NCBI GenBank assembly: GCA_002339125.1
Contig: DDJQ01000023.1
Coordinates: 36,590 to 72,537, forward strand
Source of the DNA: Alteromonadaceae bacterium UBA2620
GTDB lineage: Bacteria; Pseudomonadota; Gammaproteobacteria; Enterobacterales; Alteromonadaceae
Reading direction: 5' to 3'
DNA: 35,948 nt
Shown here piece by piece: positions 22,417 to 31,666 of this stretch. The position numbers were made by a program, and so were the translations under genes. Under the pieces are notes generated by a model that saw only the letters and a program-made list of their open reading frames with translations, had not been told where the DNA came from and did no database searches. How positions within the stretch are numbered: the stretch's first letter is position 1; every line of letters starts with the position of its first letter.

Positions 22417-24273
22417 ATGAAGCGAAACCCACTACTCTGCAAAACCTCTCTTACGGCTCTGGCATTTGCCTTGTCGTCAACCTTGCTAACCAGCAACGCC
22501 ACAGCAAAAGGCGTTACCTGGGAAGATATTAAAAATGATGCCACAACCACTGAAGACGTTTTGATGTACGGCATGGGACCAAAAGCTCAACGCTTTAGTC
22601 CACTTGATCAAGTTAATAAGTCCAATGTCCATACCTTAACGCCAGCATGGATGATGAGTTTCGGCGATGAAAAACAACGCGGGCAAGAGTCTCAGGCACT
22701 GGTCTATGATGGCATCATCTATGTTACTGCCAGTTATTCACGTATTTTTGCCATGGATGCACGCACCGGCGAAAAACTGTGGACCTACTCCCACCGTCTT
22801 CCAGAAGGCATCCGCCCTTGTTGCGACGTGGTTAATCGCGGCGCCGCGATTTTTGGCGACAAAGTGTTCTTCGGAACACTGGATGCGGGGATTGTGGCGC
22901 TGGATCGAATCACCGGTAAAGTGGTCTGGAAAAAACGCTTTGAAGACTATAAAGCGGGTTACACCATGACCGGCGCGCCTACACTCATTAAAGACCAACG
23001 CACTGGTAAAGTCCTGTTGATTCATGGCTCCTCAGGCGATGAGTTTGGTGTAGTAGGTAAACTGTTTGCCCGCGATCCGGATACCGGCGAAGAAGTCTGG
23101 ATGCGCCCCTTTGTGGAAGGGCACATGGGCCGTTTGGATGGCGAAGAAAGCACCCCAACCGGCGGCTCTCGTGAACCCAAAACCTGGCCCCGCGATGAAA
23201 ACGGCGAGTTAGTAGAAGCCTGGCATCATGGCGGCGGAGCCCCCTGGCAAAGTGCCAGCTTTGATATGGAAACCAATACGATCATTATTGGTGCGGGCAA
23301 CCCTGCCCCCTGGAATACCTGGAAACGGACTGCCAAAGGTGACGATCCACGAAACTGGGATAACCTGTATACCTCGGGTCAGGTTGGCGTAGACCCGTCC
23401 ACCGGTGAAGTGAAATGGTTCTATCAGCATACACCTAACGATGCGTGGGATTTCTCAGGCAACAATGAACTGGTGTTATTTGAATACCAGGACGGCGGCA
23501 AAACTGTTAAAGCCACAGGCCATGCCGACCGCAATGGTTTCTTCTATGTGGTTGACCGTGAAGACGGCGACTTCATCCGCGGCTTCCCGTTTGTGGATGG
23601 TATTACCTGGGCTACCCACATTGACCCGGATACCGGACGCCCGGTAGAAGTGGAAGGTCAGCGTCCGCCATTACCGGAGCCTGGCCAGAAATCAGGTAAA
23701 CCGATTGAAGTCTCCCCACCGTTCCTGGGCGGTAAAAACTGGAATCCTATGGCGTACAGCCAGAATACCGGCTGGTTCTACATGGGGGCAAATCACTGGA
23801 AAGAAGACTACTGGACAGAAGAAGTGACCTATCAAAAAGGTAACGCTTACCTGGGCCAGGGCTTCCGTATCAAGCGTTTATATGATGATCATGTTGGCGT
23901 TTTACGGGCTATCGATCCGAAAACCGGTGATATTAAGTGGTCGCATAAAGAAAAACTACCGTTGTGGGCCGGTGTGCTGGCAACCAAAGGTGGCCTTATA
24001 TTTACCGGAACCGGCGATGGCTTTATTAAAGCCTTCGATGAGGAAACCGGTCAGGAGTTATGGAAGTTCCAAACCGGCTCCGGAATTATCTCTTGCCCTA
24101 TCACCTGGGAAATGGACGGTGAACAATACCTTGGCTTTGCCTCAGGCTATGGCGGTGCTGTACCGCTGTGGGGTGGTGACATGGCACAACTCACCAAGCC
24201 GGTTTCTCAGGGCGGCTCATTCTGGGTATTTAAACTGCCTAACTTCGACAAGAAAAAGTTTGCTAAAAACTAA
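22417..24273 (+). CDS. PQQ-dependent alcohol dehydrogenase, ExaA-like Ca-type
   Basis: A 618-residue periplasmic quinoprotein that oxidises primary alcohols to aldehydes. ATG 22417 is used (AAGG eight bases upstream) rather than GTG 22411. The signal peptide ends near SNATA. It is an eight-bladed propeller with repeated tryptophan-docking motifs such as DPDTGEEVWMRPF and DEETGQELWKFQTGSG. Seen: the vicinal disulfide RPCCD (Cys135-136) over PQQ, Glu209 in GDEFG, Asn295 in GAGNPAPWN and the catalytic Asp345 in NDAWDFSGN. Spacings 86 and 50 fit ExaA (E179, N266, D316). Position +2 after the catalytic Asp is Ser347, not the Asp that marks lanthanide (XoxF/PedH) enzymes, so Ca is predicted. No heme domain, and no cytochrome or pqq gene is adjacent. 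Confidence 0.93.
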   Translation: MKRNPLLCKTSLTALAFALSSTLLTSNATAKGVTWEDIKNDATTTEDVLMYGMGPKAQRFSPLDQVNKSNVHTLTPAWMMSFGDEKQRGQESQALVYDGIIYVTASYSRIFAMDARTGEKLWTYSHRLPEGIRPCCDVVNRGAAIFGDKVFFGTLDAGIVALDRITGKVVWKKRFEDYKAGYTMTGAPTLIKDQRTGKVLLIHGSSGDEFGVVGKLFARDPDTGEEVWMRPFVEGHMGRLDGEESTPTGGSREPKTWPRDENGELVEAWHHGGGAPWQSASFDMETNTIIIGAGNPAPWNTWKRTAKGDDPRNWDNLYTSGQVGVDPSTGEVKWFYQHTPNDAWDFSGNNELVLFEYQDGGKTVKATGHADRNGFFYVVDREDGDFIRGFPFVDGITWATHIDPDTGRPVEVEGQRPPLPEPGQKSGKPIEVSPPFLGGKNWNPMAYSQNTGWFYMGANHWKEDYWTEEVTYQKGNAYLGQGFRIKRLYDDHVGVLRAIDPKTGDIKWSHKEKLPLWAGVLATKGGLIFTGTGDGFIKAFDEETGQELWKFQTGSGIISCPITWEMDGEQYLGFASGYGGAVPLWGGDMAQLTKPVSQGGSFWVFKLPNFDKKKFAKN

Positions 24274-24324
24274 ACTTTGCTAGCGATACAGGGAGGCTGT
24301 CTGCCTCCCTCTTCTGGAGTGATT

Positions 24325-24981
24325 ATGACTACCTTGCGAATCTCAGCCCTGCTGCTAACCCTTTTATATTTATTAACTGGCAATGCGTCTCTTGAATTTG
24401 ACGATAGCATAGTAATTGTTGATGGCTGCGAGATAGTGCCCAAAACACACTGTGAGAATGCCGATCTAAGTGGGGCAAATCTGCGTAATGCCGATTTGAG
24501 TGGTGCCACGTTTATCAATGTTACCTTTAACGAAACCGACTTACGGCATGCAAATTTGAGTTTTGCGACCTTTAAGCGCAGCAAACTTGATCATGCCAAT
24601 TTAGCCATGGCTAACCTGTATCATGCAGACCTTCGCTCTTCCACTGTATTAAATGCCAACCTCGAAGGCGTATCCGCCGGAGCGATTTTTGCTCAGGGGG
24701 TTAATTTTAGTGGCAGCAATTTAACCGGCGCAAATTTTGATCAGGGTCGCATGAGCGCCGCCAAGCTGATTAATACAACGCTACGCGCCAGCCGGCTTGA
24801 GCGGGTATGGATGAACAAGGCCAACCTCAACGGTGCCGACCTCACTAACGCGAATATTCAGGAAGCCAAACTGAATGGCGCCAACCTGAGTGAGGCGATT
24901 TTTACCGGTACACGAATTCACTATGCCACCTTTCAGGGGGCATTTATGCAAGGTTGCACTGACTGTCCTTTCGACTGGTAA
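24325..24981 (+). CDS. Exported pentapeptide-repeat protein
   Basis: A 218-residue protein with a signal peptide (LRISALLLTLLYLLTGNAS). ATG 24325 follows GGAG by five bases; the longer frame from 24277 lies in the dehydrogenase trailer. From about residue 40 it is made of A(D/N)LxxA-type pentapeptides (ADLSGANLRNADLSGATF, ANLNGADLTNANIQEAKL), a right-handed quadrilateral beta-helix. Four Cys are spread between the ends (DGCE, HCEN, GCTDC). It starts 52 bases after the PQQ dehydrogenase stop and probably shares its transcript. Function unknown; periplasmic scaffold or surface protein is possible. Confidence 0.85.
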   Translation: MTTLRISALLLTLLYLLTGNASLEFDDSIVIVDGCEIVPKTHCENADLSGANLRNADLSGATFINVTFNETDLRHANLSFATFKRSKLDHANLAMANLYHADLRSSTVLNANLEGVSAGAIFAQGVNFSGSNLTGANFDQGRMSAAKLINTTLRASRLERVWMNKANLNGADLTNANIQEAKLNGANLSEAIFTGTRIHYATFQGAFMQGCTDCPFDW

Positions 24982-25075
24982 TGAAGCCAATTTTTAACCT
25001 TGCCTGAATAACATTACTACTTTAGCACTAAATCGCTAATTACTTGGTCTGTAGCGAAAGTCGCAGGGGCTAAAA

Positions 25076-25113
25076 CCGGGAACTTTTCCCGGTTATATAC
25101 GGGAATAGCTCCC
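25076..25113 (+). promoter_or_regulatory. Two GGG-N7-CCC operator candidates upstream of acidic-loop TonB receptor
   Basis: CCGGG-aactttt-CCCGG at 25076-25092 (also the core of a 9-bp hairpin AACCGGGAA/TTCCCGGTT) and ACGGG-aatagct-CCC at 25099-25113. The GGG triplets are 23 bases apart. The left site shares a 13-mer with the dehydrogenase promoter at 22325. Confidence 0.5.
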
Positions 25114-25240
25114 TTGGATAGCCGCCCTTCTCTTCCCATACTTACGTCGTCTTAACCACTTTATTACACAAAAAATACAAGCTCTGGTATTACCCACCAG
25201 CAGCGTAATGTATCGATTAAAACGGACTGGAAGTAACGCA

Positions 25241-27655
25241 ATGAAAAAAACCTCTTATCTCTACCTTGCAGCCTGTATCGCAGGCAGTTTTCAGGTGCAG
25301 GCTCAGGACAATCAGGCTGATGTCGAAAAAGTCACCGTGTATGGACAGTCACCCCTGAGTTTTGTTTCCGGCTTAACTGAATACTCTCCGGCCAGCCAGA
25401 CGATTGATGCGGATGCACTGGATGTGGACAACGGTAACTCGCTGGCGCGGATCCTGGATAACCAGTTGGTCAGCGTGTCGATTAACGATGTGCAAAACAA
25501 CCCGTTCCAGGCTGATTTACAATACCGCGGCTTTACGGCTTCACCACTGCTGGGCTTACCTCAGGGCCTAGCGGTGTATTTTAATGGTACCCGTTTCAAC
25601 GAGCCTTTCGGTGATACGGTAAACTGGGACCTGATCCCGCCTTCGGCGCTGGAATCTGTGACGCTGGTCTCCGGCGCTAACCCGGTTTTCGGTCAGAATA
25701 CACTGGGTGGCGCACTGATATTAAACAGTAAAGACGGCTTTAGCTTCCCGCATCACAAAGTCACCGTGATGGGCGGCGACTTTGGTCAGCAGGGTATTAA
25801 CCTGGAATCCGGCGGCAACAACGGTGAATGGGGTTACTACATTAATGTAAACAAATACGAAGAAGACGGCTGGCGTGACTATTCACCCAGCGATATTCAA
25901 CAAGGTCTGGCTAACATTACCCATAAAGGGAAAGACTCAGCCACTCGTATCACCCTGGCCGCTAATGATAACGATCTGATTGGTAACGGTGCTATTCCGG
26001 TTGATCTCATCCCTTATGAAGGCCGCGATGCGATTTATACCCGCCCGGACCAAACCTTTACCAGCCTGCGCTTTATTAACCTCAATCACGAATGGCAACT
26101 CGACAACGATTTAGTGGTGCGTGTTAATGCTTACTTCCGCGAAAATGAAATCGAAACCTATAATGGTGACGACAGTGACTACGAGGAATGTGACGTAGGC
26201 TATGGTGAAACATTGTGTGAAGAAGATGAAGAAGCCGAATTACTCGAAGATGACGACGATGATGACGACATCGACGAGGATGACATGGATATGGACGATG
26301 ACGACGATGATGACGAAGAGTTTGACGAAGACGACGCTGTTCAGTTCGTAGGTTTCGACCCTCTTGTACCACTTGAGTCAATTTCTGCCGTCGATCCTGA
26401 TACTCTGGACGGTACTGCCAATACCAGCTTAACCGAGCAGGAAAGCTATGGTTTTAGTGCTGAGCTTGCAGGCGTAACACAATCTGGCTCGTTAACTCAC
26501 AACTGGGTAGTTGGTCTGGGTATTGATACCGCTGACATCTCGTTTCGCAGCGATACCGAATTTGCCGTGCTCGACAACGATACCCCTCAAGATAGCCGAG
26601 GCGTAACCGGCATTGGCGTATTCGACGAAGGCTCACGGGTGCGCCTGGATACCGATGTAAAACACACTTACCTGTTTGTCAGTGACGTGATTGAGTTAAA
26701 CCCGCACTGGCAACTGGCTCTTGCCGGCCGTTATAACAAGTCCACTATCGATATGGTCGATGGTGTGGAAGTGGGCGAAGGTTCACTGAACGGCAATCAT
26801 GAGTTCAGCCGTTTCAACCCGTCAGCCACTGTGCATTACCGCAAGGATGGCTACCATGCTTATGCGTCTTACAGCCAGTCCTCACGCACACCGAGCCCGG
26901 CAGAACTTAGCTGCGCCGACGAAGACGATCCGTGTAAACTACCTAACGGATTTGTGGCCGATCCGCCGCTTGATCAGGTACGTACGGATACCCTGGAGGT
27001 AGGCGTAAACTACTCGCTGGAGAACGGCTTATTGCACGCCGCGCTATTCCGCAGCGAAAGTAAAGACGACATTATATTCCAGCAAGCGGGCGACCGTGCC
27101 TCAGTGGGCTATTTTGTGAACGTGGATAAAACCCGTCGTCAGGGCGCCGAATTCAGCCTGTTGCAGCAATATGAAGATCTGGAGATTTCAGCCAATGTGA
27201 GCTATTTGCAGGCCACGTTTGAAACCCCATTTGTTTCATTCAGTCCACAAAACCCGCTGGGGCCGGGACGTCAGGTAATGCCGGGGGATAATATTCCGGG
27301 CCAGCCTGAATGGCAGGCCGGGTTTGAGGTAACCTACCCTGTGATTGAAAATCTGTATATCAGCGCCGATGTGGATTACGCCTCTGGTCAGTATTTTCGT
27401 GGCGACGAAGCCAACGAAAACCGCGAACTGGATGGCTATACCCTGGTTAACCTCAGCGCCACCTATGCTCACAGCAGTGGCATTACGGTGGGGCTGCGCC
27501 TGGAAAACGTGTTTGATACCGAGTTTGAAACCTTTGGTACCTACGGCGAGGCAGATGAAGTTCTGGAAGATATCTATGACGACATCGATTCCACAGAGTT
27601 TGTTGGTCCTGGCCAGCCCAGAACCCTGCGCTTGTTCGCCTCTTACCAATTTTAA
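25241..27655 (+). CDS. TonB-dependent receptor with Asp/Glu-rich loop
   Basis: An 804-residue outer-membrane receptor. ATG 25241 has GGAAG seven bases upstream and begins MKKTSYLYLAACIAGS; the frame from 25208 has no ribosome site. Signal peptide ends at VQA. Plug: VEKVTVYGQSPLS, then ADLQYRGFTASPLLGLPQGL, FNEPFGDTVNWDLIPPSALE and NPVFGQNTLGGALIL. The barrel ends TLRLFASYQF. Residues 310-365 form an insert with 39 Asp/Glu among 56, including two runs of seven Asp, flanked by two Cys (ECDV, TLCE) that could close it as a disulfide loop. The stretch lies in a predicted extracellular loop (after YFRENEIETYNGD). It could bind Ca or other hard metals. Close to the PQQ dehydrogenase with a shared operator-like motif, so PQQ, metal or metallophore import is a reasonable hypothesis; substrate unproven. 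Confidence 0.9.
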   Translation: MKKTSYLYLAACIAGSFQVQAQDNQADVEKVTVYGQSPLSFVSGLTEYSPASQTIDADALDVDNGNSLARILDNQLVSVSINDVQNNPFQADLQYRGFTASPLLGLPQGLAVYFNGTRFNEPFGDTVNWDLIPPSALESVTLVSGANPVFGQNTLGGALILNSKDGFSFPHHKVTVMGGDFGQQGINLESGGNNGEWGYYINVNKYEEDGWRDYSPSDIQQGLANITHKGKDSATRITLAANDNDLIGNGAIPVDLIPYEGRDAIYTRPDQTFTSLRFINLNHEWQLDNDLVVRVNAYFRENEIETYNGDDSDYEECDVGYGETLCEEDEEAELLEDDDDDDDIDEDDMDMDDDDDDDEEFDEDDAVQFVGFDPLVPLESISAVDPDTLDGTANTSLTEQESYGFSAELAGVTQSGSLTHNWVVGLGIDTADISFRSDTEFAVLDNDTPQDSRGVTGIGVFDEGSRVRLDTDVKHTYLFVSDVIELNPHWQLALAGRYNKSTIDMVDGVEVGEGSLNGNHEFSRFNPSATVHYRKDGYHAYASYSQSSRTPSPAELSCADEDDPCKLPNGFVADPPLDQVRTDTLEVGVNYSLENGLLHAALFRSESKDDIIFQQAGDRASVGYFVNVDKTRRQGAEFSLLQQYEDLEISANVSYLQATFETPFVSFSPQNPLGPGRQVMPGDNIPGQPEWQAGFEVTYPVIENLYISADVDYASGQYFRGDEANENRELDGYTLVNLSATYAHSSGITVGLRLENVFDTEFETFGTYGEADEVLEDIYDDIDSTEFVGPGQPRTLRLFASYQF

Positions 27656-27702
27656 TCTTTAATCTGCTCCAGTGTGTGCAGCTCATCACTGCACATTCTT
27701 AG

Positions 27703-27730
27703 AGGCGTGTGATCTGCACGCCTTTATTCT
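27703..27730 (+). terminator. Intrinsic terminator after the TonB receptor
   Basis: AGGCGTG/CACGCCT stem (27703-27709 and 27717-27723), loop 7, then TTATTCT. A weaker hairpin (GTGCAG and CTGCAC arms) precedes it. Confidence 0.6.
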
Positions 27731-28364
27731 ACTCCGCTCCCCTGATCCGAACGACTTTTTCTGGACATAAAACAGTCAAAACAAATTATTCCATCGTAAT
27801 AATGACGTTAATATAAAAAAAGCTACCTCACTGTAATTTAAAGTTGCCAGGCAACTCTATGTAAACCATTGATAAATAATATAATTAAGTCGAAGGCAAG
27901 GAGAAATCGAAAAAGTTCCATTTATTTGACACCAGAATGTTTTTTATTTAACTTTCAGTATGTCAATTTCTCTAATTTAGTTGACAGGCAAAGCCATCGC
28001 AGTAACAACGTCAAATCGCGTTTGTTGGTGGGGTTGTTTAAACATAAATAATTATAGTTGCATACAGATGTGTTATCGATGATTACACGTTTGATATGCA
28101 ATGATGCGACAGGAGCAGGAATTAACATGGATGTAGAAATAATTAATCCATGTTTTTCTAATGAGGTTTAAGCTTAAAAATCTGCCGAATGTTTCCGCAA
28201 TCTGCAGGTCGCGGTAAGGATAAGCCCCATTGTAAGTTTGAGAATCGGGAATATGTCGATTCTCATAACTCTCCGTTCGACATCAATACTATAAAACTAC
28301 GGGATAATCTGGCCTGAAATAGTCTGGATCTCGACAATAATAAAACTCATCCAGGGGTACATAA
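27731..28364. other. AT-rich gene-free region upstream of large TonB receptor
   Basis: About 630 bases. No convincing gene: a 60-codon frame at 27869-28051 is Asn/Lys/Arg/Ser-rich with no ribosome site. It holds an inverted repeat at 28240-28264 (listed separately). A long 5' leader or a distal promoter is possible. Confidence 0.5.
28240..28264 (+). promoter_or_regulatory. Inverted repeat upstream of large TonB receptor
   Basis: Perfect 8-base arms GAGAATCG (28240-28247) and CGATTCTC (28257-28264) with a 9-base spacer, about 100 bases before the ATG at 28365. It looks more like an operator than a terminator (no T-run). The binding factor is unknown. Confidence 0.4.
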
Positions 28365-31300
28365 ATGATAAAAACCAACAAGCTAAGCAATGCTATTAGG
28401 TATGCACTGCTCACCAGCATAGCTTCTCTAACGACAAACGTTGCGTTTGCTCAAGAAACGCAGGAAGTTGAAGTTTCAGCTAATCAGAGTTCTGATGTGC
28501 TGATTGAAGACTCACTTGCAGAAGATTCATTGGAAGAAGTTACTGAGCGAATTCAGGTAACTGGTTCACGAATTCGCCGTTCAGAGTTCTCTAATGCATC
28601 ACCAATTCAGGTGATCAGTGGTGACTTTGCACGTGAAATGGGCTTGTTCGACGCCGGTCAGATGCTGCAAAACACCAACCAGGCATCAGGTACTCAGATT
28701 GATAACACCTTTGGTGGTTATGTTCTGGATAACGGCCCGGGCTCTGCAACTATCGGTTTCCGTGGCCTTGGAGCAGAACGTACCCTGGTACTGGTTAACG
28801 GCCGTCGTATGGCACCAGCCGGTGTAGGTGGCGCACCAACGGCACCTGATTTAAACCTGATCCCGGGTGTAATGATTCAGCGCGTTGAAAACTTATTTGA
28901 TGGTGCTTCTACGGTTTACGGTTCTGACGCGGTAGCGGGTGTATCAAACGTTATTCTACGTAAAGACCTGGAAGGCTTTGAGGTTCAGGGCTCTTATCTT
29001 CAGCCTAAAGGTGATGGTGGCGAAGAAACCGTATTGTCTGCTATGTGGGGTAAAACATTTGATAACGGATTCGTGTCTATTGGTGCAGAATACATGGATC
29101 GCAAGGCTCAGTCTTATGGCGGCAACCCATTCGTTAAAGGCTGTGAGGAGCGTATCTGGGAAACTGAAGAAGGCGATATCATTCGTCGTTACAGTGGTGA
29201 TGGCCCGCTTCCACGCGCTGATGACAGCTGTGATATCTTCCCGCTAACAAACCGTATGAGTATCCCGTTCTGGGGTAGTGTTTATCGCACAAATGGCTTT
29301 ACCAACGTTGGTATTCCAGGCTGGTCAGAAACAGCTGACCCTACCGGCGGTGCACTAGGGCCGGATTATGGTATACCGGGTTGGGTCAATGGTGACTCCG
29401 ATGGTGACGGCATTGCCGATGTATGGTTCCCTGACGGCAACGGTGACGGTTACCGAGACGTTGACTTCCAGGATCCTATGTATGCTTACGAACAATCTGA
29501 TTATTTTAAAAGTGGTGACTACAGATCACGTAACAAACGGTATTCACTGCTGTTAAACGGTGAATATGCGTTAAATGATGATAGTGATACGCTGTTCTAC
29601 TACGAAGGCTTATATGCCAAGCGTGAGTCACCAATTTTTAACCCTGGTGCGCAAATTTTTGAAGTAGTACCAGCATCAAACCCGTTCAACCCTTGTGGTG
29701 ACTATGGCATCGATTGTCGTGCAGGCATTGGTTTCCCTTATGGTCCGCAGGATGTTCAGCCAATTCTGAATATTCGTGGTGACCGCGATCGCTTCGATAT
29801 AGAAGTTGAACAGTATCGTTTGGTGGGCGGTGTAACTGGTAACCTGCTATCGTTTGAGAATATCGGCCTGAACAACTGGTATTACGACTTTTACGTTTCC
29901 TACAGCGCATCAGAAGGTACCGACTCGCGTCCTGGTATTAGTGAAGAGCGCCTGTTAAATTCACTGTACAATACAGTAGTTAACGATGACGGCACTGTAT
30001 CGTGCGGCGACGGATGCGTGCCTGTAAACCTTTTCTCTGACAATATTTATCAGCCAGGTGGCGGTACACTTACACCAGAAGAACAAGCGTATCTGATGGT
30101 AGATCGTACTATTGGCACAGAAGTTAGCCAGTTCGTGGCAAATGGTTTTATTGGTGGTGACTTAACGACATTACCGTGGAATGATGAAGTTGTTAGTGGT
30201 GTATTTGGTTTGGAATATCGCCGCGACGAAATTAAATCAGATCCAAATGACGTTGCCGCTGATGGTTTACTGTGGGGATATTTTTCTGACCAGGGGGCTG
30301 ATGGTGCCCGTAATCTAAAAGAAGTCTTTGCTGAGATAGAATTACCTCTGGTTCGTGGCGCTGAATTTGCTGAAGAGCTGACGTTAACTATGTCTGGCCG
30401 TATTTCTGATGAAAGCTTTTACGATCCGGAAAGTACTTATAGCCTGAAAGCGATTTACCGCCCGGTAGACTGGTTTACTATTCGAGGCACTAAAGGTACT
30501 TCCTACCGCGCTCCTAATTTACGTGAAAGATTCCTTAACGGTACTTCAGGTTTCGCAAGTTTAAGTGATCCCTGTGTTGTCCCTGAAAACGCACGGGTAA
30601 CCGATCCGTTAGATCCAGACTCTCCCATTACCTACAACCCAGCTGAAGACACTCGGGATCAAGGCGTATTGGACGCTTGTTCAGCCGCAGGAGTTGATCC
30701 TACAACGCTGGGTATAGGCGACACTGAAGAAACCCAATTCACTAACTTTGTTAGTGCAGAGGTAGTAAGCGGGGGTTCTGAAGAGCTGGTGCCTGAAACA
30801 TCATTAGCGAAAACGTATGGTTTCATCGTTGAACAGCCATTCAGTGACGATTTAGATCTGACCTTCTCATTAACCCGCTTCAATATTGAAGTGACTAACA
30901 GTATTGCAGAGCCAAGTGCTGGGTACAGTATCGGACAGTGTTACTCTGCATCAGGTAACCCTGCATTCTGTGGACGTATAAACCGGGACGAGAACCAGCA
31001 AATCAGCTTCGTAGACTCAAGCTTTATCAACATAGGTTTGTTAACGTCTAAAGGGTTTGACTACAACATTTACTACTCGCAAGAATTTGTTATTGGCGAA
31101 CAAAACGTTGATGTCAGCCTGGACTTACAGGCAACTCGCATGACCGAATCATTATACGATGTATTAGGGACTGTAGATGATGATAAAGGTGAGCCTGCTG
31201 TACCAGAATGGCGTGGTAGTGCGAGATTTCGCGTAGCCGTCTCTGACTTTACTTTTAACTGGGAAACCCGCTTTATTGGTAAAGGTGAAGAAGACGACTT

Positions 31301-31589
31301 AGGTGAGTTCGAAGAAGGTACCACTGGTTGTCGTGGCTTGCTTAATTCTGCAGGCACTCCATTACTGTGTCGTCCGGTTGCCTTTACCGAGGATTACTTT
31401 GTTCACAATATGAGTATTTCCTATGAGTTTGACACCATTCAGATCAATGCAGGTATTCGTAACGTGTTTAACGAAGCGCCTCCAGCAGTTGATCCAGGTG
31501 GTTCATTCTCTAATACCAACATTCCTCTAGGGGTTGGTTATGATACTGATGGTAGAACGCCATTTATTAATTTCCGGGCTGCCTTTTAA
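28365..31589 (+). CDS. Large TonB-dependent receptor (carbohydrate/peptide-type)
   Basis: A 1074-residue outer-membrane receptor with AGGGG seven bases upstream of the ATG. A signal peptide ends AFA-QETQ, followed by an acidic N-terminal stretch and the plug: ERIQVTGSRIRRSEFSNASP, DAGQMLQNTNQASG, GFRGLGAERTLVLVNGRRMAP, IQRVENLFDGASTVYGSDAVAGV. The barrel ends FINFRAAF. Such large receptors in Alteromonadales often import sugars or peptides, not siderophores. Residues 344-367 carry two EF-hand-like calcium loops (DSDGDGIAD and DGNGDGYRD), probably in an extracellular loop. Next in line are an S9 peptidase and a glycoside-hydrolase-like lipoprotein on the same strand, which supports a nutrient role. 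Confidence 0.9.
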   Translation: MIKTNKLSNAIRYALLTSIASLTTNVAFAQETQEVEVSANQSSDVLIEDSLAEDSLEEVTERIQVTGSRIRRSEFSNASPIQVISGDFAREMGLFDAGQMLQNTNQASGTQIDNTFGGYVLDNGPGSATIGFRGLGAERTLVLVNGRRMAPAGVGGAPTAPDLNLIPGVMIQRVENLFDGASTVYGSDAVAGVSNVILRKDLEGFEVQGSYLQPKGDGGEETVLSAMWGKTFDNGFVSIGAEYMDRKAQSYGGNPFVKGCEERIWETEEGDIIRRYSGDGPLPRADDSCDIFPLTNRMSIPFWGSVYRTNGFTNVGIPGWSETADPTGGALGPDYGIPGWVNGDSDGDGIADVWFPDGNGDGYRDVDFQDPMYAYEQSDYFKSGDYRSRNKRYSLLLNGEYALNDDSDTLFYYEGLYAKRESPIFNPGAQIFEVVPASNPFNPCGDYGIDCRAGIGFPYGPQDVQPILNIRGDRDRFDIEVEQYRLVGGVTGNLLSFENIGLNNWYYDFYVSYSASEGTDSRPGISEERLLNSLYNTVVNDDGTVSCGDGCVPVNLFSDNIYQPGGGTLTPEEQAYLMVDRTIGTEVSQFVANGFIGGDLTTLPWNDEVVSGVFGLEYRRDEIKSDPNDVAADGLLWGYFSDQGADGARNLKEVFAEIELPLVRGAEFAEELTLTMSGRISDESFYDPESTYSLKAIYRPVDWFTIRGTKGTSYRAPNLRERFLNGTSGFASLSDPCVVPENARVTDPLDPDSPITYNPAEDTRDQGVLDACSAAGVDPTTLGIGDTEETQFTNFVSAEVVSGGSEELVPETSLAKTYGFIVEQPFSDDLDLTFSLTRFNIEVTNSIAEPSAGYSIGQCYSASGNPAFCGRINRDENQQISFVDSSFINIGLLTSKGFDYNIYYSQEFVIGEQNVDVSLDLQATRMTESLYDVLGTVDDDKGEPAVPEWRGSARFRVAVSDFTFNWETRFIGKGEEDDLGEFEEGTTGCRGLLNSAGTPLLCRPVAFTEDYFVHNMSISYEFDTIQINAGIRNVFNEAPPAVDPGGSFSNTNIPLGVGYDTDGRTPFINFRAAF

Positions 31590-31618
31590 TCTAGGTCATT
31601 AAGCAGTTTTTTAATTTC

Positions 31619-31654
31619 AAGGGCTTCCGCAGCAATGCCGAAGCCCTTTTATTT
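31619..31654 (+). terminator. Intrinsic terminator between TonB receptor and S9 peptidase
   Basis: Perfect 9-bp stem AAGGGCTTC (31619-31627) / GAAGCCCTT (31640-31648) with a 12-base loop, followed by TTATTT. Reaches just before the AAGGA ribosome site of the peptidase, so it could also act as an attenuator within an operon. Confidence 0.7.
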
Positions 31655-31666
31655 AAGGAAATAGTC

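Noticed and set aside
22417..24273. Lanthanide-dependent XoxF-type enzyme
   Set aside because: Ser replaces the diagnostic Asp two residues after the catalytic Asp.
26124..26381. Minus-strand frame rich in His and Arg
   Set aside because: Exact antisense of the Asp-rich loop (GAT/GAC gives ATC/GTC and CAT/CGT-type codons); no ribosome site.
27869..28051. 60-codon frame in the AT-rich gap
   Set aside because: Lys/Asn/Arg/Ser-rich, no ribosome site, no recognisable motif.
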